Below the pieces are notes generated by a model that was not told where the DNA came from, ran no database searches, and was given only the letters and a program-made list of their open reading frames with translations. From NCBI RefSeq assembly GCF_001039355.2, contig NW_019776126.1:1-64000 (forward strand): a DNA stretch of 64,000 nucleotides, written 5' to 3'. Positions 49,888-63,834 of the stretch are shown here, piece after piece. Made by a program: the position numbers and the translations under genes. The first letter of the stretch is position 1. Every line of letters begins with the position of its first letter. This DNA is from Lingula anatina (Eukaryota > Brachiopoda > Lingulata > Lingulida > Lingulidae).

Positions 49888-52800
49888 TCACATTACTTCA
49901 AATTCAGGTGAACTTGGCTCATCCAGATCTGGAGACCTCGAGTACATGTCTAAGTGATGAGCTGAATCTGATTTCTGAAGAACATCTTCAGATGTTTTAT
50001 CTTTCCTATCTACAGACTTGTCTGCCTTGTCAACAGGTCTTTCTCCCTTTTCTCCTTTCTCATGCTTATGTTTATGTTTGTGCTTGTGTTTGTTTTTCTT
50101 CTTCTTCTTCTTTGCTTTATGTGCTTTGTGAGGATCTGCTTCTGTTGATTCTTGGGGAACTTCTTGTGGAGCAGCACCAGAACTAGGTTTCTCTTCCAGA
50201 GGAGCAGATGACTCTGTATTAAAAACAAAACTATCACATTTTTGACAAACCCATGAAAAGGACAGCATCACTACAAAAGCATCACCCTTATGGTGATATA
50301 CACAAAACATGTTTTGTTTGAAAAAGAAGCCATAGACATTCAAATAATCTTATTTAATTATGTGATGTTTTTAAACTTGAAAGTTTAAATCTCATCACTT
50401 AACTAGTATATCTATCACAATTAATGTGGTTTATAATTTGAATTTCCCATATAACCTTCTGAAATCTACTTCAAACCAGGTAAAATCATGTTCCATATAT
50501 ATTTTCTGCCTGAATTTAAAACAAGACAAAAACAAGGACTGAACAAAGGATGTGAAATGTGCCCATCAGTATTACCTGTTACATCAATTTTTGTCTCAAA
50601 TGGGGGCTGTGAGTTGGAATCTTCACTGAGCCCTATAGGGCTGTCATTGCTACCCATGGAGGGAGGTGCAAGAACACTAATATTTGGTTTGGTGGTGGGA
50701 GATGTCTCTGGTAAGACTGCTTCAGGACTGGGCTAGAATTATGAAATGATTAATTAATATTAGCATACCTGTCTCACCACCACAAACTCTTTTTGCTTTC
50801 TCCTTCTGTGGTCATCAATATGTTAGTTTTAACATGCAAAAACCTGTGTCATACATTAGTAAGGCTTGTCATAATACTGAGATTGATGTTTCAATTAATC
50901 AGTATGTAATGTCATGCATTGAGAGAGCTTTCAGTGCACCCCACTACCTTATTTCTGACAGTTGGTAAAATTGGAACATGCTACATAAACATGAATCACA
51001 CAAACTGTGCTGGTGGTCGCCATGCTAATATAATGAATCAATTTATCAGCAACACTACTACCACCATGCTTCCCAAGATCACGAGTCAACACAATTTTTA
51101 TACCAAACCAACAGCTGTGCTCTCACAAGATTACAAACATGCTAGATAATGTGACATGATTCTATCTGTTGAGGTTGGCAGCAGGAACTCACACTGGCAA
51201 ATGTCATTAACTCTGCAGCAAGACCAGTGGTTGAACTGGTTGGGGTCTTTGGGACAGGTGATATACTGCGAGAGGACAGGGCAGATTGTGAGACAGGAGA
51301 GAGAAAATCATCTGCTTCCTCTATTTTTCCAATCTGTAAAAGAGCATGAATGTCAAAAAAAGGTTTAAAAAAAAAAGCCTGATTGACAATAACTAAATGA
51401 ATACTGCCAAATTTTTTTTCAAAAATTTATTCATCCCATTTATTTGGGCTGCACTTCTTCTTCAATTTATTTTGACATCAAAATGGATGGAATACATCTG
51501 AATATACAACANNNNNNNNNNNNNNNNNNNNNNNNNNNNNNNNNNNNNNNNNNNNNNNNNNNNNNNNNNNNNNNNNNNNNNNNNNNNNNNNNNNNNNNNN
51601 NNNNNNNNNNNNNNNNNNNNNNNNNNNNNNNNNNNNNNNNNNNNNNNNNNNNNNNNNNNNNNNNNNNNNNNNNNNNNNNNNNNNNNNNNNNNNNNNNNNN
51701 NNNNNNNNNNNNNNNNNNNNNNNNNNNNNNNNNNNNNNNNNNNNNNNNNNNNNNNNNNNNNNNNNNNATCTCCCAATTTTTTTTTTTTTTTTTGATAAAT
51801 AAATGATAAAGAAAATTAGAAAACTATGTGGGAACAACTCCAGAAATAATTTACCATTCCACATAGAATGAAAAAATATAAAAAATAATTAAGTAACTTA
51901 CCCTTATCTTCAGTTTACAAGGATTTTCCTCCACTTCTGCCTTGATGTTAGGCTCTGCACTCGACTCTTTCTTGATGTCATCAAATATCAAGGGAGAATC
52001 AGCTTTTCGTTTTTTACTTTCTACTGTGCTGCTACTACTACTAGCAGGGAAAGATGGTGCGTCAAAGTCTGTTTTTATTGGAGTCCATAATATGCTGTCT
52101 TCTTCTTCATGAATGGTCTCCTGCAGGAAAAAAAAACCCCGCAAAATTATGTGATATGGCATTTACCACTTTCCTCAACATTAGTACTTTTACCCCTGAT
52201 GTGGTTTTCTGGAACCAGGTAGCTGATAGACCAGTGGAGGAACAGTTGCAATTTTTCAAATCCGTTAAATGCAGTCTATACCAAAATCTTCCCAGCCTAC
52301 TGGCCATTCAAACGATAAAGAAATATCTGTCAGCCCAAAGCAGAAACAGTTGCCATTAACTGAACAATTTTAAATTTAAAAAAAATCTAGACTAAAATTT
52401 GACTGGTTCTAGACGTAGGCCCAGTGCTTATATTACAGGCTGTAGGTACCATACTAAGTGAGTGGATTACAATTACTGTGACAGAGTTAAGAGCACCTGA
52501 CGCGACTAACTTATTATCAGTAATCAGTGTATGGCGACTTGAGTCATGACTCTTTACCTCTTCTTGGCCTATCTCTGACAAAGATAAAGACGGATGGACC
52601 ATGGTTCTTTTTTCCTTCAAATTTAGCACTATTACGGACTGAAATTAAGGAGATATATTTAAAGGATAGAAGTTAAAGATCACAGCAATAACATCAAGTG
52701 TCACTTTATAATTAAAATTTAACCCCTTTCATAATACTCATACAGCCATTTCTCTACAATAATTGTGACATCAAATAAATTGTATCATTCTGTATGACAT

Positions 52801-55800
52801 TTACTCTGTGCACATTTCCATAGTAAAACCACTTATCTGTACTCCTTTTTTGATAAAAAAAATTTACACCTATTGCCCTGAGTGTTCAAATCATGATATG
52901 GCCATGGAAAATGTAAAATTCTTTATACAAAATGCATGGTATATTGCTAGACACTACAAAGATCAACATGTCTGGCAAACAGCTTCAAGGTCAGTTGAAA
53001 CTTGAGGGAGTATAGACTTAACAAAAACATTTTGTTTTTCATCCATTTTCAGACATGACTTGAACACGACTTGCGCCACAGTACCTCTGGAATTGGCAAA
53101 CATGATGGCCTTGTGCGACCATAAAAAGTGAAATACAGGTCAGCTATACCACATCGCAGTCTGGCGTCATTGGATGTCCCGGAGCTAAAAATGAGACACA
53201 AAAACAACGTGTAGCTCTGTCTTTACCTTCATGAGGTTAGTTCACTGAACATTAACATCATTTGTTTAAACCAGTAGATTTATTAAAATTGTAAGGAATT
53301 TTAAAAATCAGTGTTAAAAACACATTGGTTGTATTAAAAGTAAAGAAACTTAATGGTTGACATGGTTTTCCATTAGATGATTTATTATTTTCTGAAGAAG
53401 ATGAATACTGACAGGTAGAATTCCATTGATATTTGAAAAAATTGCTTCAGCTGTCTCTACCTGACAAATGTTCAATAAATTTTAAATTACACATTGTTTT
53501 AATATCATTTTAAAAATCATCACAAACAGCTGTACTAGTTTCCTTCTCCATCTCAAAATTCAACCAACTGTTATTGGCATATTACAAAGCAATATCATAT
53601 TTATGAAAAAATTATGACGCCATACTTCATCATTCTCCATAGGCGTTCCACCAGCATCTCAGTTCCCATACTGCTCTTGTTGTCCTGCTTAGTGAATGGA
53701 GGGTTGGTCAGCAGCAGCTTCAACACACCATGCCTGAAAGCAATGCTCAAGTTTTAAAGAACTAGAAATAAAATTCTTAATTTGACATCCATATTTTTTA
53801 GCAATTTTACAAAGTAGGAGTGTTGATTGTTCACAATTTCTCATCTTTCTCACTTAATTATGTTTTTTTAGTATTATCTAAATTACCAGTCTTTTTAATC
53901 TTGTTGTCTTGTAGAGTGCATGCACTGCAAAGTTTGAAATTGTTTTGTAATTTATTTTGAGATTTTTATGGAACGTGCCATATAAGGATTTATAATTCTT
54001 ACTTTCATGAAAATAATTCTACAGGAGTATCAGAAACTTCTCTCAAAGTTATAAATGATTCTGAAATGTTTTATAATGATTAAACCATTGACTGAAATAA
54101 TAAAATATCACTTCTGTTTAAGAGTTGTCTTTGTTGCCACAAAATGTCTTACTTGATGTATGGATCAAGGTCGTCTTCAACTGTATCTAAAAGGTTATTC
54201 AGTTCATCTGGATCAGCTTCAACTATGAGCAAAAAAATATAGTTAACTCCGTTCTGAATTGTTAAAGGCTGTTATTATCAGTAATGGTAGAATACTGTCA
54301 GTAACAGAACACAAAGTATAAGCCTGCAGGGGAAACGGACTATTATATGCTAAATTTTTGTGCATTTGAAAATTGTTAGTCTCATCATTTGGAAATGTTA
54401 TCAGGAAACCAATGACACCCCATAGTTTACCTTTAGTGTAATCCACTAAAGCTTCAAAAGCAGCTAGGCGAACATCAACAAAATTCCCAAACTGTGAATA
54501 ACTTCTGAACAGTGCCGCATCACTGGGTATGTGGCCCATTCTCTGGAGCTTACGGATGGCTCGGAGACAGCTGGAAGAAAAGTTTTTTAAAAGTTATAAA
54601 AAAAAAGAAAACAGTAAGATGTAGAATGAATAATGCAGTATTTCACTGAAATTAAAAATAAGATGGAGAAAGTTGTGTCTGCTCTGAAATAATCTCTTAC
54701 CTCACAGTAACTGTGTATCTGTAGCAGGGCAGCAGCTTTTCTAAGTTGATAAATCTTGTGATTTCCTCCAATACAAGCTTCATGTCAGGAGTGAGAGAAG
54801 ATGCAGTGGGCCCTAACCTGAAATGTAACAGCCAGTAATGCATTTCACAGCCATATTAGTCAATACATCAACTAACAATTCTTTAAAAAAAAAACAGGTT
54901 TTATGTGAATTTCTATATGTAACTCACCTGCTCGGACTGTGTCCCATATGCCCATTGCACTAGCTGGATCGATATAACTCTGCTGGTCTTCTTGCTAAAG
55001 TGCTTTCAGTGTAATGAGCTTAATTGTGTGGCCTACCCCCTCATGTATCTATCGTTAGTTGACTATTGTTCATTACCCCCTAGCAGCTTGAGTAGTCATG
55101 CCCGACATTTAAGCCGCCTACAAAGAATGTGATTTAGCAAGAATCCCCGCAAAGTAAGATCGATCCAGTTTATACGATGGGTTCATGGGAACGCTTCAAT
55201 AAGTACTTTAAGTAACACATATACCTAACCCATTCTAAACACTGAATGTCTATTTGTACAACTGTATGCTTACCCAGGTCCAGTAAAAGTGGTCACTGCT
55301 GGAGTTACTGTATTGGCTATGGCATCCACAAGAGTGGCTCGGTAGTAATTATCAGAATACTTAAAAATAAATACAGAAATATGTATTAAATATCAGAATA
55401 TCACAACTAAAGCAAAACTGCATGTTAATATTTTATTAAGCTAATTGTTAATCAACTGCCATCTTTGATATGCCTTAATAATCCAAAATATAACACATTA
55501 CATAATGCTTGTTTTGAAAATAAAGCTTTACATATTATACTTCCATAGACACTGACCTTGTTTTTCCTGTTGTCATTATATTTAAACAAGTCCAGAAGAA
55601 ATCTGATGACATCAGGGGGACAAATATTGTGCACATTTCTCAGGTTGGACATGGCAACTGGGATGGTCTGAAAGGCCAATAAAACATTAATTCATTTCAA
55701 TACATGTGTTGTTAAAATCCCTCTACACAATATATATTGTGTACTAAGATAAGTTTCGAATATAACACTAAGATAAGTTTCGAAATTCATGCAGATACGC

Positions 55801-58800
55801 CAGTGAGAAACTAAAACACTGACCTTCTGTAGGTAATAATGTTGAAAATTGGAAAAGTTATTTTGTTTAACTATGGATGGGCAGGTGTGGGAGCCAAACA
55901 TCTTCCTGAATATGGTCATCATGGCTGGAGGCCCCGCCCAGTTGGCCACCATGGCATTAGCAACCTGGAACATAGGTCATGAAGTCACAGAATTAGAAGA
56001 CGGCAGAAGTCAACTTTGTAATCAATTTTCAAGTTTGTAATAAAAAAATTACAATATCCTCCCTAATCAACTTAACATATTTCAAGTTACAAGAACCAAC
56101 ACAGCAGATAATCTACTCCTTTTCCATGCAGGGATTTAAGTCAAATGATGATGCTTTGGTAAAAAACCTTCTCACCCTTGCCAGGCACATAGCAGCCTCC
56201 ATTCGCACTCTGTAGAAACACTGTTCATTTTCAATGGTATCCGTCAGGGACATTCTAGTGGCAGGAGTAGGAAATTTTTCAAGTGCTTCAATTGCCTGAT
56301 ATGGAAAAGATGTAGGAGAAGAATTTGGTAAGCAAATTCTTTATTAGGCATTATATAAATTCATTTATTCACTTTTTCTTATTATTATTTCATTTATTAT
56401 TATCACTTTTGCCATCAACATACTTTGGGTTTTAAACTGCTTACTAAGAAGACTGCTGTATATCTCAAACAATGTACACTAACCACATTTCTCTCCTTTA
56501 GTCAAGAAAAGAATACCCAATTTTGTGTATGTTAAAAATCAGTATTAGCCAGATTTCTACCTCAAGCTGTGCTACCACATCTCTTTCATATCTGAGCTGG
56601 TATTGCCACATGAAGTCTGGCTGCTCCCAGGTCACCTGCCTCAGGATTGTCATGTCTGCATCCACCCTCAACCATAACACAGGGGAGTCAGCACTGGAGA
56701 ACAGTGAGACACATAAAACAATACTTGAACTATACATATTACAATATCTTCATAGCCATAACAGAGGGATGTGGACACTAGAAAACAATGAGACAATTTC
56801 CACTACCTAGTCTACCTAGTTGCATGTAAACTGTCAAACAATTATAGGCAAAATTTGTCAATCCAACATAAAACTTTGCCTTCTACCTTGTTATAAAATA
56901 ATGATAATATTGATTAATTCTTAAAATATCTAACTTTATATGGCTTCAAATACTGAAATTACTCCTTACTCCATTGCACTAAGGTCCATGTCAACCTCTT
57001 CCCCAGTCATGAGAGGAATCTTCTTTTTCTTGTTCCTATCAAAATAATGTAGAATAACCAACTTAAAAATATTATTATGATAATAACATTAATACAGAAT
57101 CTGCTATCCGTACAAAATGTTCAGCATACACTCTAGTTAGTAAAAATTCAAAGGAACATCCAAACAGTGTAATAAAAATTATAAGTGACTAAATAAATGC
57201 AGTAAATTAAAAATCAAATTTGGTACATCTTTTTAAATGATCATTACGACCAGGATTTTTAGTAAGTCACCAAATTCTTCATATATAACAAGTCTGAGAC
57301 ATTAAGATGCTACTTAAATTATGGCAAATGTACTTTATCTTTTTACAAATTTACAGCTCTATATGGTTTTTGGCTGGAAGATATACAAGGTATTGCTTCT
57401 CTATAACTCTTTAAGTCAAGCAGTGTCATTATTAATTAGTTAATTAATTTATTAATATGCTAGCACATTGGCTGAATTTTTTCATGATATAAAAAAATTG
57501 CCAATAGCAACCAACTGGGATAACTATGAATTGTGTTAAATTCTCATTTATAAAATATATTTCCCATATTAATTATATACCAACTCAAGTGCTATCAAAA
57601 ATGTTTCCTTAAAAAACTAATTGCATACTAAGTAACTGTCAAACAGGAAAAGTGAAATCAGAACTCCCCAAATAATTGGTAGCATTTACATAGAACAAGT
57701 AACAATAAGCATGTTATTTAAACAAACAATAAGACAATTGTTTTCATGAATTCGTAGTTTATAAAATAAACATCCTCACTCAAAATGACTCCTTTTCTTC
57801 CGCACATCATAGTATTTTCTGCAAAGTTTGTGTAGTAAAACAAAGCTTGGTCACTGTGCTTTTTAGACTTTTTTACTCACCAAAACACGGGTTTGACAGC
57901 CCGCCCCCCCCCCCTCCCCAAGGTCTTTTAACCTCATATCTTCTTGGTGATGACTTATCAACTTGACTGTCTTAGCCAAATATATTGAGAAGAGAAATAT
58001 TTTACATATTCTTATACTAAAACGTTTCAAGTAACTCTCACATGTCAACCTAGCTTCCCAGAATAAAAGAGAAAACTTAACCAATTATTGCCTCAATAGA
58101 CATTACCATTCCTAAATATATACAAATACAAAGGTATTAGATCAAAGAGCCATTTTTGGGAACCAAGCCTACACACCTCCTGCTCTTTGAATGGCAAGTT
58201 ATCTCAAACTTAGTTTTGTTTTCCTCTATTTTGAATGTGTGGTTAAAGGATCCATCCAACTCCTGTATAGTCATGGTCAGTGGGCCCTAGAATAGAAGTC
58301 AAGAAATAAATCACCCACCACAGCAACTGATTACACCACCTACGTCAGCAATGACAACATAAACACCCTCAATAAATCTTGGACAAGTTAAGGACAGTAC
58401 ATTTATTGATACAATTATATATTGGTCTGTTCATGACAAGTTTCACATTTTCAAACTGCTTGGTTAAAAATAAATACTTCTTCTACTAAGAACTGAATAT
58501 AATAGCAGTAAGTAATCAGATCCCCATCATGACAACCGACATGTCACCCTACCCCAGCGATGACAAGATAAATGCTCACAGCAGTTTGCCTCAACAAAGC
58601 AGGTCAAAAACATGCTGGCTTTAAAAATAAACCCCTTTCTTTAAATCCTGCCCACAAAACTTGTTATGATGAATAAGTACACAAGCACTATAATGCACAC
58701 TGCTTTATGTTTGTTATCACAGGCCAAATGTTACCACACTGTCAATTTATAACTTTGTAATTTAAAAAGAATACTTACCACATACTTCATAGCCCCCTTT

Positions 58801-61800
58801 GCATTCATATCCTGTTTCAGCTCTAACTCAACAACATTTCTTTTACGATTAAATACAAAATTGCCAAAGAATCTTGCACAGCCACTCTGACGTCTGCTAA
58901 GAGTTAAGGTCTCTTTCACAGTTTATAACTGATAACAATTTTAGATATTCTGGAAACTTATCAATAATATATATATTGTGTGTCATTTTTGAGTACAACA
59001 GAGTATTTTTTCATCCACTTAATCACTAAAAGTAATTCACTCAAGATAAGAGAAAACATCAACAAACATAAAGAAAAGTGTTTTATGATTCATTACAGTT
59101 CACTGTACTTCACTCAATTTCCTTCTGAAAGGATACACCCACTGATCCAAAAAGACATTGATATCTTTTCCAGTAACTGTAGACTTGATTTTCAAGAACT
59201 GAAACATTAAAGCAATCTTGACTATAGAAATACAAGAATTCGTTTTTTTGCTAAACATTTAGGATAATACAGTCATATATTACCATGCTATACCAATTTT
59301 TTATACATAATATTCACTTTTAAAAACTAGATCGAACTTTTCATACTTTAAACATGCTTGATGTTAATGTATGCCGAACATCTGAATATGAAGGTTATTG
59401 ACATTTATACTGAAAGTAAAGACTTACAGAAGTCATTGAAAGTAACATATTTCCCCAGATGTTAAAATTGGGTTGAAACTTTTGTTGAGAGGCTTGAATG
59501 GCCAATGACAGCAACTTGTTCAGAGTCTGCAAATAAAACATTCGATTAATATTAAAAATCAAGTCTTTAAACAAATCATAATGAAAATTTAAGATTTACT
59601 TACAGTGGTAGGATTAAAACAGTCTAAAATGCTTAAGTATTAAAGCTAGTTTTAATAACAGCAGATATTAAAAAGGCCAATATATGCAAATTCTTGAAAA
59701 TTGTAAGTTTGATTTAATTGATCCAATAATTAGATGACAAATGAATATCAGAAGAAAAACAGAATAACCAATCTTCTTGGCATCACCCATAATTTTCGAA
59801 CCAATTGCCTTACCAACATTATCCTGTTCTAAACTCATTAAAATACTCAACAATTATACACTTCAATGACACCTTCTTTCAGTTAAGCACCTAATTGTTA
59901 CATGCATTTTCACATCCCATAAAAACTCTGAGCAAGGTAAGCAGTGGAATTTGTCAAACAAGAAGGGAGGGCTATTTGAAAAGAAAATGGCAGAATGAAG
60001 AGAGCAATTTCTTATGAGAGATCAATTTCTTTTAATTAAATTCTTTGAGGTTTTAATATCAGTCTGTATGTTAGAAATCTAACTGTATTAGACTTCACCT
60101 GTAAGAGCAGTTCTCTTCCTATTCTAATTTCCAGCATGCGTATAACCAGCATGGCTTTCCTCTCAAACATTGCCTGGTACCGCGGGGACACTGTGTGGGG
60201 GTGGTTCACAGGGAAATATAACTTAGCTGTGCTGTTTTCCTGAGCTGAAGGATCCAAGACAATCCCTGCCACCTGCTGCTCATACTCCTGAACACACTTC
60301 AGCTCCTGAAAATATAAAGCTTCAAGTGTGGACTTTCAGACAAAAAAGGGAAATATCTTAAACTTCAGAATTAATAATATATAACAAAAATCAGTTATAA
60401 ATATTATTTAATTATGTACAAGTAGTGCATGCGTAACAAAATGTTCTACTTTGTATGAGAAAACTGGTGTTATTTCAATGTTATACTTCTAGAATAAGTA
60501 TTCTTTGACAATTTTTCTTTTCAAACATTTTCAAACATTTTTCATGCTTTAGGAATCTGATCACATACTAGTACAGATAATAACCTTGAATATGTCTCAT
60601 TCAAGGCTAGATGATTAAAAAAGTTTTGTCTATGGCACAGTTAGTTAAACAGTTGTTTTGTTGAGTTTGCGCATCAAAAATAACTGAAGTCAAAACATTT
60701 CTGCCATACAAAAATACAATCAAACTTCCACAAAGGTTAAAAACATACTCTAAATCAGAACCTAAAATACACATTGGGCGACAAAGGACAAATTAACCCT
60801 TACAACATTTCTCTCATAAGATTACTAATGGAACTAGCAACAGGATCTTCCATAATGCACTTCATATTATTGATAACTTTAATTAATTCTTTAATTCTCA
60901 AAGTCATAGAAAGGAGCAAGATCACTGTAAAAACCCACCACATCTAATGAAACAATGCTACACAGTATTGGTGGTATCACAAATGGTGGTCCCAGGTCTC
61001 ACGTACTAGTAATTGTCTCCCTGCATGCAATGGGGACAAACCCATGCTGTGACAGTCAAATATACACCACCACGCATTAATGTGTGACATGTTTTAACAG
61101 TAGCATAGCTCTGCCACCTTTTGTAGTCTCAATTATAAGGGAAATGCACTTTATCTAATTGCTTTTATGTCATATTGATCATTCTGACAATAAGATTGAG
61201 CTGATGTATGAAAACGTTCCTAATCTCAGCAGTGGTAAAGTCTGTGTGATTGTTCCCATTAACAACCCATCAATCAACATGCAGTTGTTAATGCTTTGAT
61301 TTTTTATCTTGATTGTTAAAAATAATTTTGCCACACACAGTGTCATTTTGTTCAGTCAATCACTGTGATCAGATTTATGGTGGTGGTGTTACAGTATTTT
61401 GTGAACCATTTATTTGCTTTTTTATGGTTACGAAACTATGACATGTGCATGCACCCACCACGTGACAATCTAAATGCACACATGATTATGTGGAGTGTGA
61501 GTGTCATGTAGCATTGTGTTTGATGTGACATTAAAGGCTGTGCTACAAGCAATCACATGCTTGGAACAACATGCTATAAACTTGTTCTATTTTAATAGAC
61601 TTAAAAGTATTAAGTCAATGTACAATTCAATATACCTTAAAGCAAGACACATGAATAAACAATAAAATATATTGTAGTGACATAAAATTACAACAATTTC
61701 AGATACATGTAACAGCCCCAAAGTGCAAGTAAAGTTAATGAATGTTTTTGATTTACCTTTGCTATGTAATGCCTGTACTCATTGTTTCCAAATGCTTTCT

Positions 61801-62315
61801 TGATGTAAAGACTTGTCAAGTAGCCAGCTATTCCTTTTGGTAACCACTCATCATACCTGAAAAACAAATTGGATGTTGAACAGATAGAATCCCTGCAAAA
61901 ACTTGCCGTATAGTTGATTCAAATTCAGCCCAACTGAAAATAAATTAATATCATCAAATATAAATAAAGAATAATTTGACCTTAATTACCAATCATGCTA
62001 AACAATCACAAAATTTCCTAAATTGTCAAAATATTTGTACTTATTTCACTAATACATAAACACTAAAACATGGCAAAAATTTGCATCTCTACAGACACCT
62101 GTCTTTAATTGCAAGTAATGTGCAGTTTGGTATTTTATCATGCTATCAAATATACTGCGTTGCAATTTTTTGTCAGAATGACTTACCAAGATTCCATGGC
62201 TATAAAACAGCCAAAAAACTGCTGAGCAATGGCGCCTGCCATGAGTGTTCTAGACACTGGAGTCTGGTCAATGATTCTGGCTGAGTGGAGGAGGTTGGTG
62301 CTGGAAATAGTACAA

Positions 62316-62363
<48 letters not shown>

Positions 62364-63703
62364 AAACACAAAAGAAATAGTGACACAATAAATACACTTA
62401 GTCATGGCTGTCATTCTACTATTAGCTAAATTTTATCCAAGCTGTTTAATCAAAAGAAATCAAGAGCATGTGAAATATTTATGAATAAAGTTTTAACAAA
62501 GATGTACCAATGCACAGGATTTTTGGTATTACAGCTTCTCTTACTCTTTACATCAAATGTATGTGTTATAAAGTCCATGTACATGACAGTATATCTTTTA
62601 TCTCACCTGAATATTGTCAAAGTAGCATAGGGAGAAGCCTCAGCATAGGCCTGGTCCACAAACACCTGCTTGTAGCACGAGTATGGGTACCTGATTGACA
62701 TCAGTTCTTCATAGAATTCAAATGCCTGGAATATATGAAATATGCCTTAAAGATATAAAGTATACCTATGAAAATGTCCCAAAGTCATATTTTCTATGTC
62801 TACCCAGTACATATCCTGCAAAGTTATTTCAGATCAGACACTTAGAATGAAATAATAATATTGGTATAAAACATTAAATAGGGACAAGTGTAGGGACCAG
62901 TCTAGCAATGATTCTTGAGTTAGAGAAAACTGTTTTTTTTTCTCAAGAAAAACTTAATGTTAAAAAAAATCAGATATGATACTTTAACTGTTTATTAAAT
63001 CTTCACTGCCTATTAGTCCTACATTACCTCATGTAGATAAGCTGTAGAATGTTTGAGAATTGGCATAAGATGTGGCAGACAGAAGTGGGTCACTTCATGC
63101 ATGTTGGGGTCCATCAGAATTTCAAATGGTCTGAAAAATTGAATTACTTCATAATTATTTCATTTTATTAGTATAAATCATACTACAAATTATCACAAGT
63201 AATGTGCAATTTTGTATCAAATGCCATCTTCAACAAGCTGACTCAAAATGTCATCCATGGCATTTTCAATAAAAAAATATATATAGAATAGAGTTAAATT
63301 CTTTAGGGAGTTTTAAGTAGAATCAACCTCAAAATAATATGTTCAGTTTTTGCTAATTTTCCTAACCTACACATGGCTGACATTTTTCTAAAAAAAATAC
63401 ATCTGAAGCAAATAAAATGCAGCCTATTCAAGTAATATTGGCAATGCACTATTCTTTATAAAAAAACAAACAGATCAATTATCCCAGTACAGAATATGCT
63501 TCACTCACCCTACAGCCAGAGCAATATTTGGTGCTGCAGTAGGTGTGGAGAGGAAATAATGGAATGTTTTCTTCTTCATGTCTGGTGTGTATACAGTTTC
63601 CACCAGATCCCCACATGATACTGCAGTCATGTTGACATCCACAGTGAACTCCAGCTTCCAGGTACATGGCTCAGAGTAGCTGTCGATGCATGGGAACCAT
63701 AAC
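49888..63703 (-). CDS. TAF2: TFIID subunit TAF2 (N-terminus outside the window)
   Basis: Twenty-six exons, last to first: 49888-50213, 50576-50732, 51193-51333, 51902-52120, 52558-52638, 53085-53184, 53626-53733, 54153-54222, 54431-54570, 54701-54817, 55274-55359, 55557-55667, 55824-55964, 56176-56295, 56561-56693, 56970-57035, 58177-58286, 58779-58893, 59137-59198, 59428-59526, 60099-60305, 61757-61856, 62187-62300, 62607-62725, 63028-63130, 63509-63703. They encode about 1112 residues; the first 160 or so lie beyond the right edge. Seen here: [20 protein letters not shown] and [18 protein letters not shown] (M1-like N-domain); a degenerate peptidase site ([20 protein letters not shown]) without HExxH or its Glu; [22 protein letters not shown]-like repeats ([16 protein letters not shown]); a Ser/Pro-rich region; and a Lys/His tail ([19 protein letters not shown]) before FEVM. 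Family knowledge: nuclear, stabilises TFIID on initiator DNA. A 256-N gap (51512-51767) falls in an intron. The junction 59137|58893 uses donor GT|GTATCC, restoring WVRQSG. Confidence 0.95.
51512..51767. other. Assembly gap (256 N)
   Basis: A run of N between TAF2 exons 51193-51333 and 51902-52120. These exons join in phase 0 without it, so no exon is needed from the gap, but an alternative or additional one cannot be excluded. A poly-T run follows at 51777-51793. Confidence 0.95.
54928..55200. mobile_element. Inverted-repeat MITE, diverged family A copy
   Basis: The left part (GTCCCATATGCCCATTGCAC, GCTGGATCGATATAAC) pairs imperfectly with the right part (GTAAGATCGATCCAGTTTAT, GGGTTCATGGGAACG). 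Internal ATTACCCCCTAGCAGCTTGA and GACATTTAAGCCGCCTAC correspond to segments of the copies at 19231 and 26488. It lies in a TAF2 intron, starting about 110 bp after exon 54701-54817. Confidence 0.6.
55742..55790. repeat. Short tandem duplication in a TAF2 intron
   Basis: ACTAAGATAAGTTTCGAA is present twice with a period of about 26 bp, roughly 35 bp from the edge of TAF2 exon 55824-55964. It is short and recent in appearance. Confidence 0.8.
62319..62361. repeat. (TA)n microsatellite
   Basis: A TA array of about 21 units begins about 19 bp on the acceptor side of TAF2 exon 62187-62300. It displaces the usual pyrimidine tract region of that intron. Confidence 0.97.
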
Positions 63704-63834
63704 CTGGCAAAACAATAGGGGTGCCCTGTTATCATAAAATTTTCAGATATATTAATTATTGTAATAATATGGGGATTCTGATCAGCAATTTGAAGCAGTG
63801 ATAAAGTTTATACTACAGACTTTTACAGTAATAA

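Noticed and set aside
50089..50135. Low-complexity Lys/His stretch as non-coding simple repeat
   Set aside because: It is in frame in the last TAF2 exon and, as I recall, corresponds to the Lys/His tail of vertebrate TAF2.
51444..51864. ORFs spanning the N gap
   Set aside because: They are artefacts of undetermined bases read as open codons.
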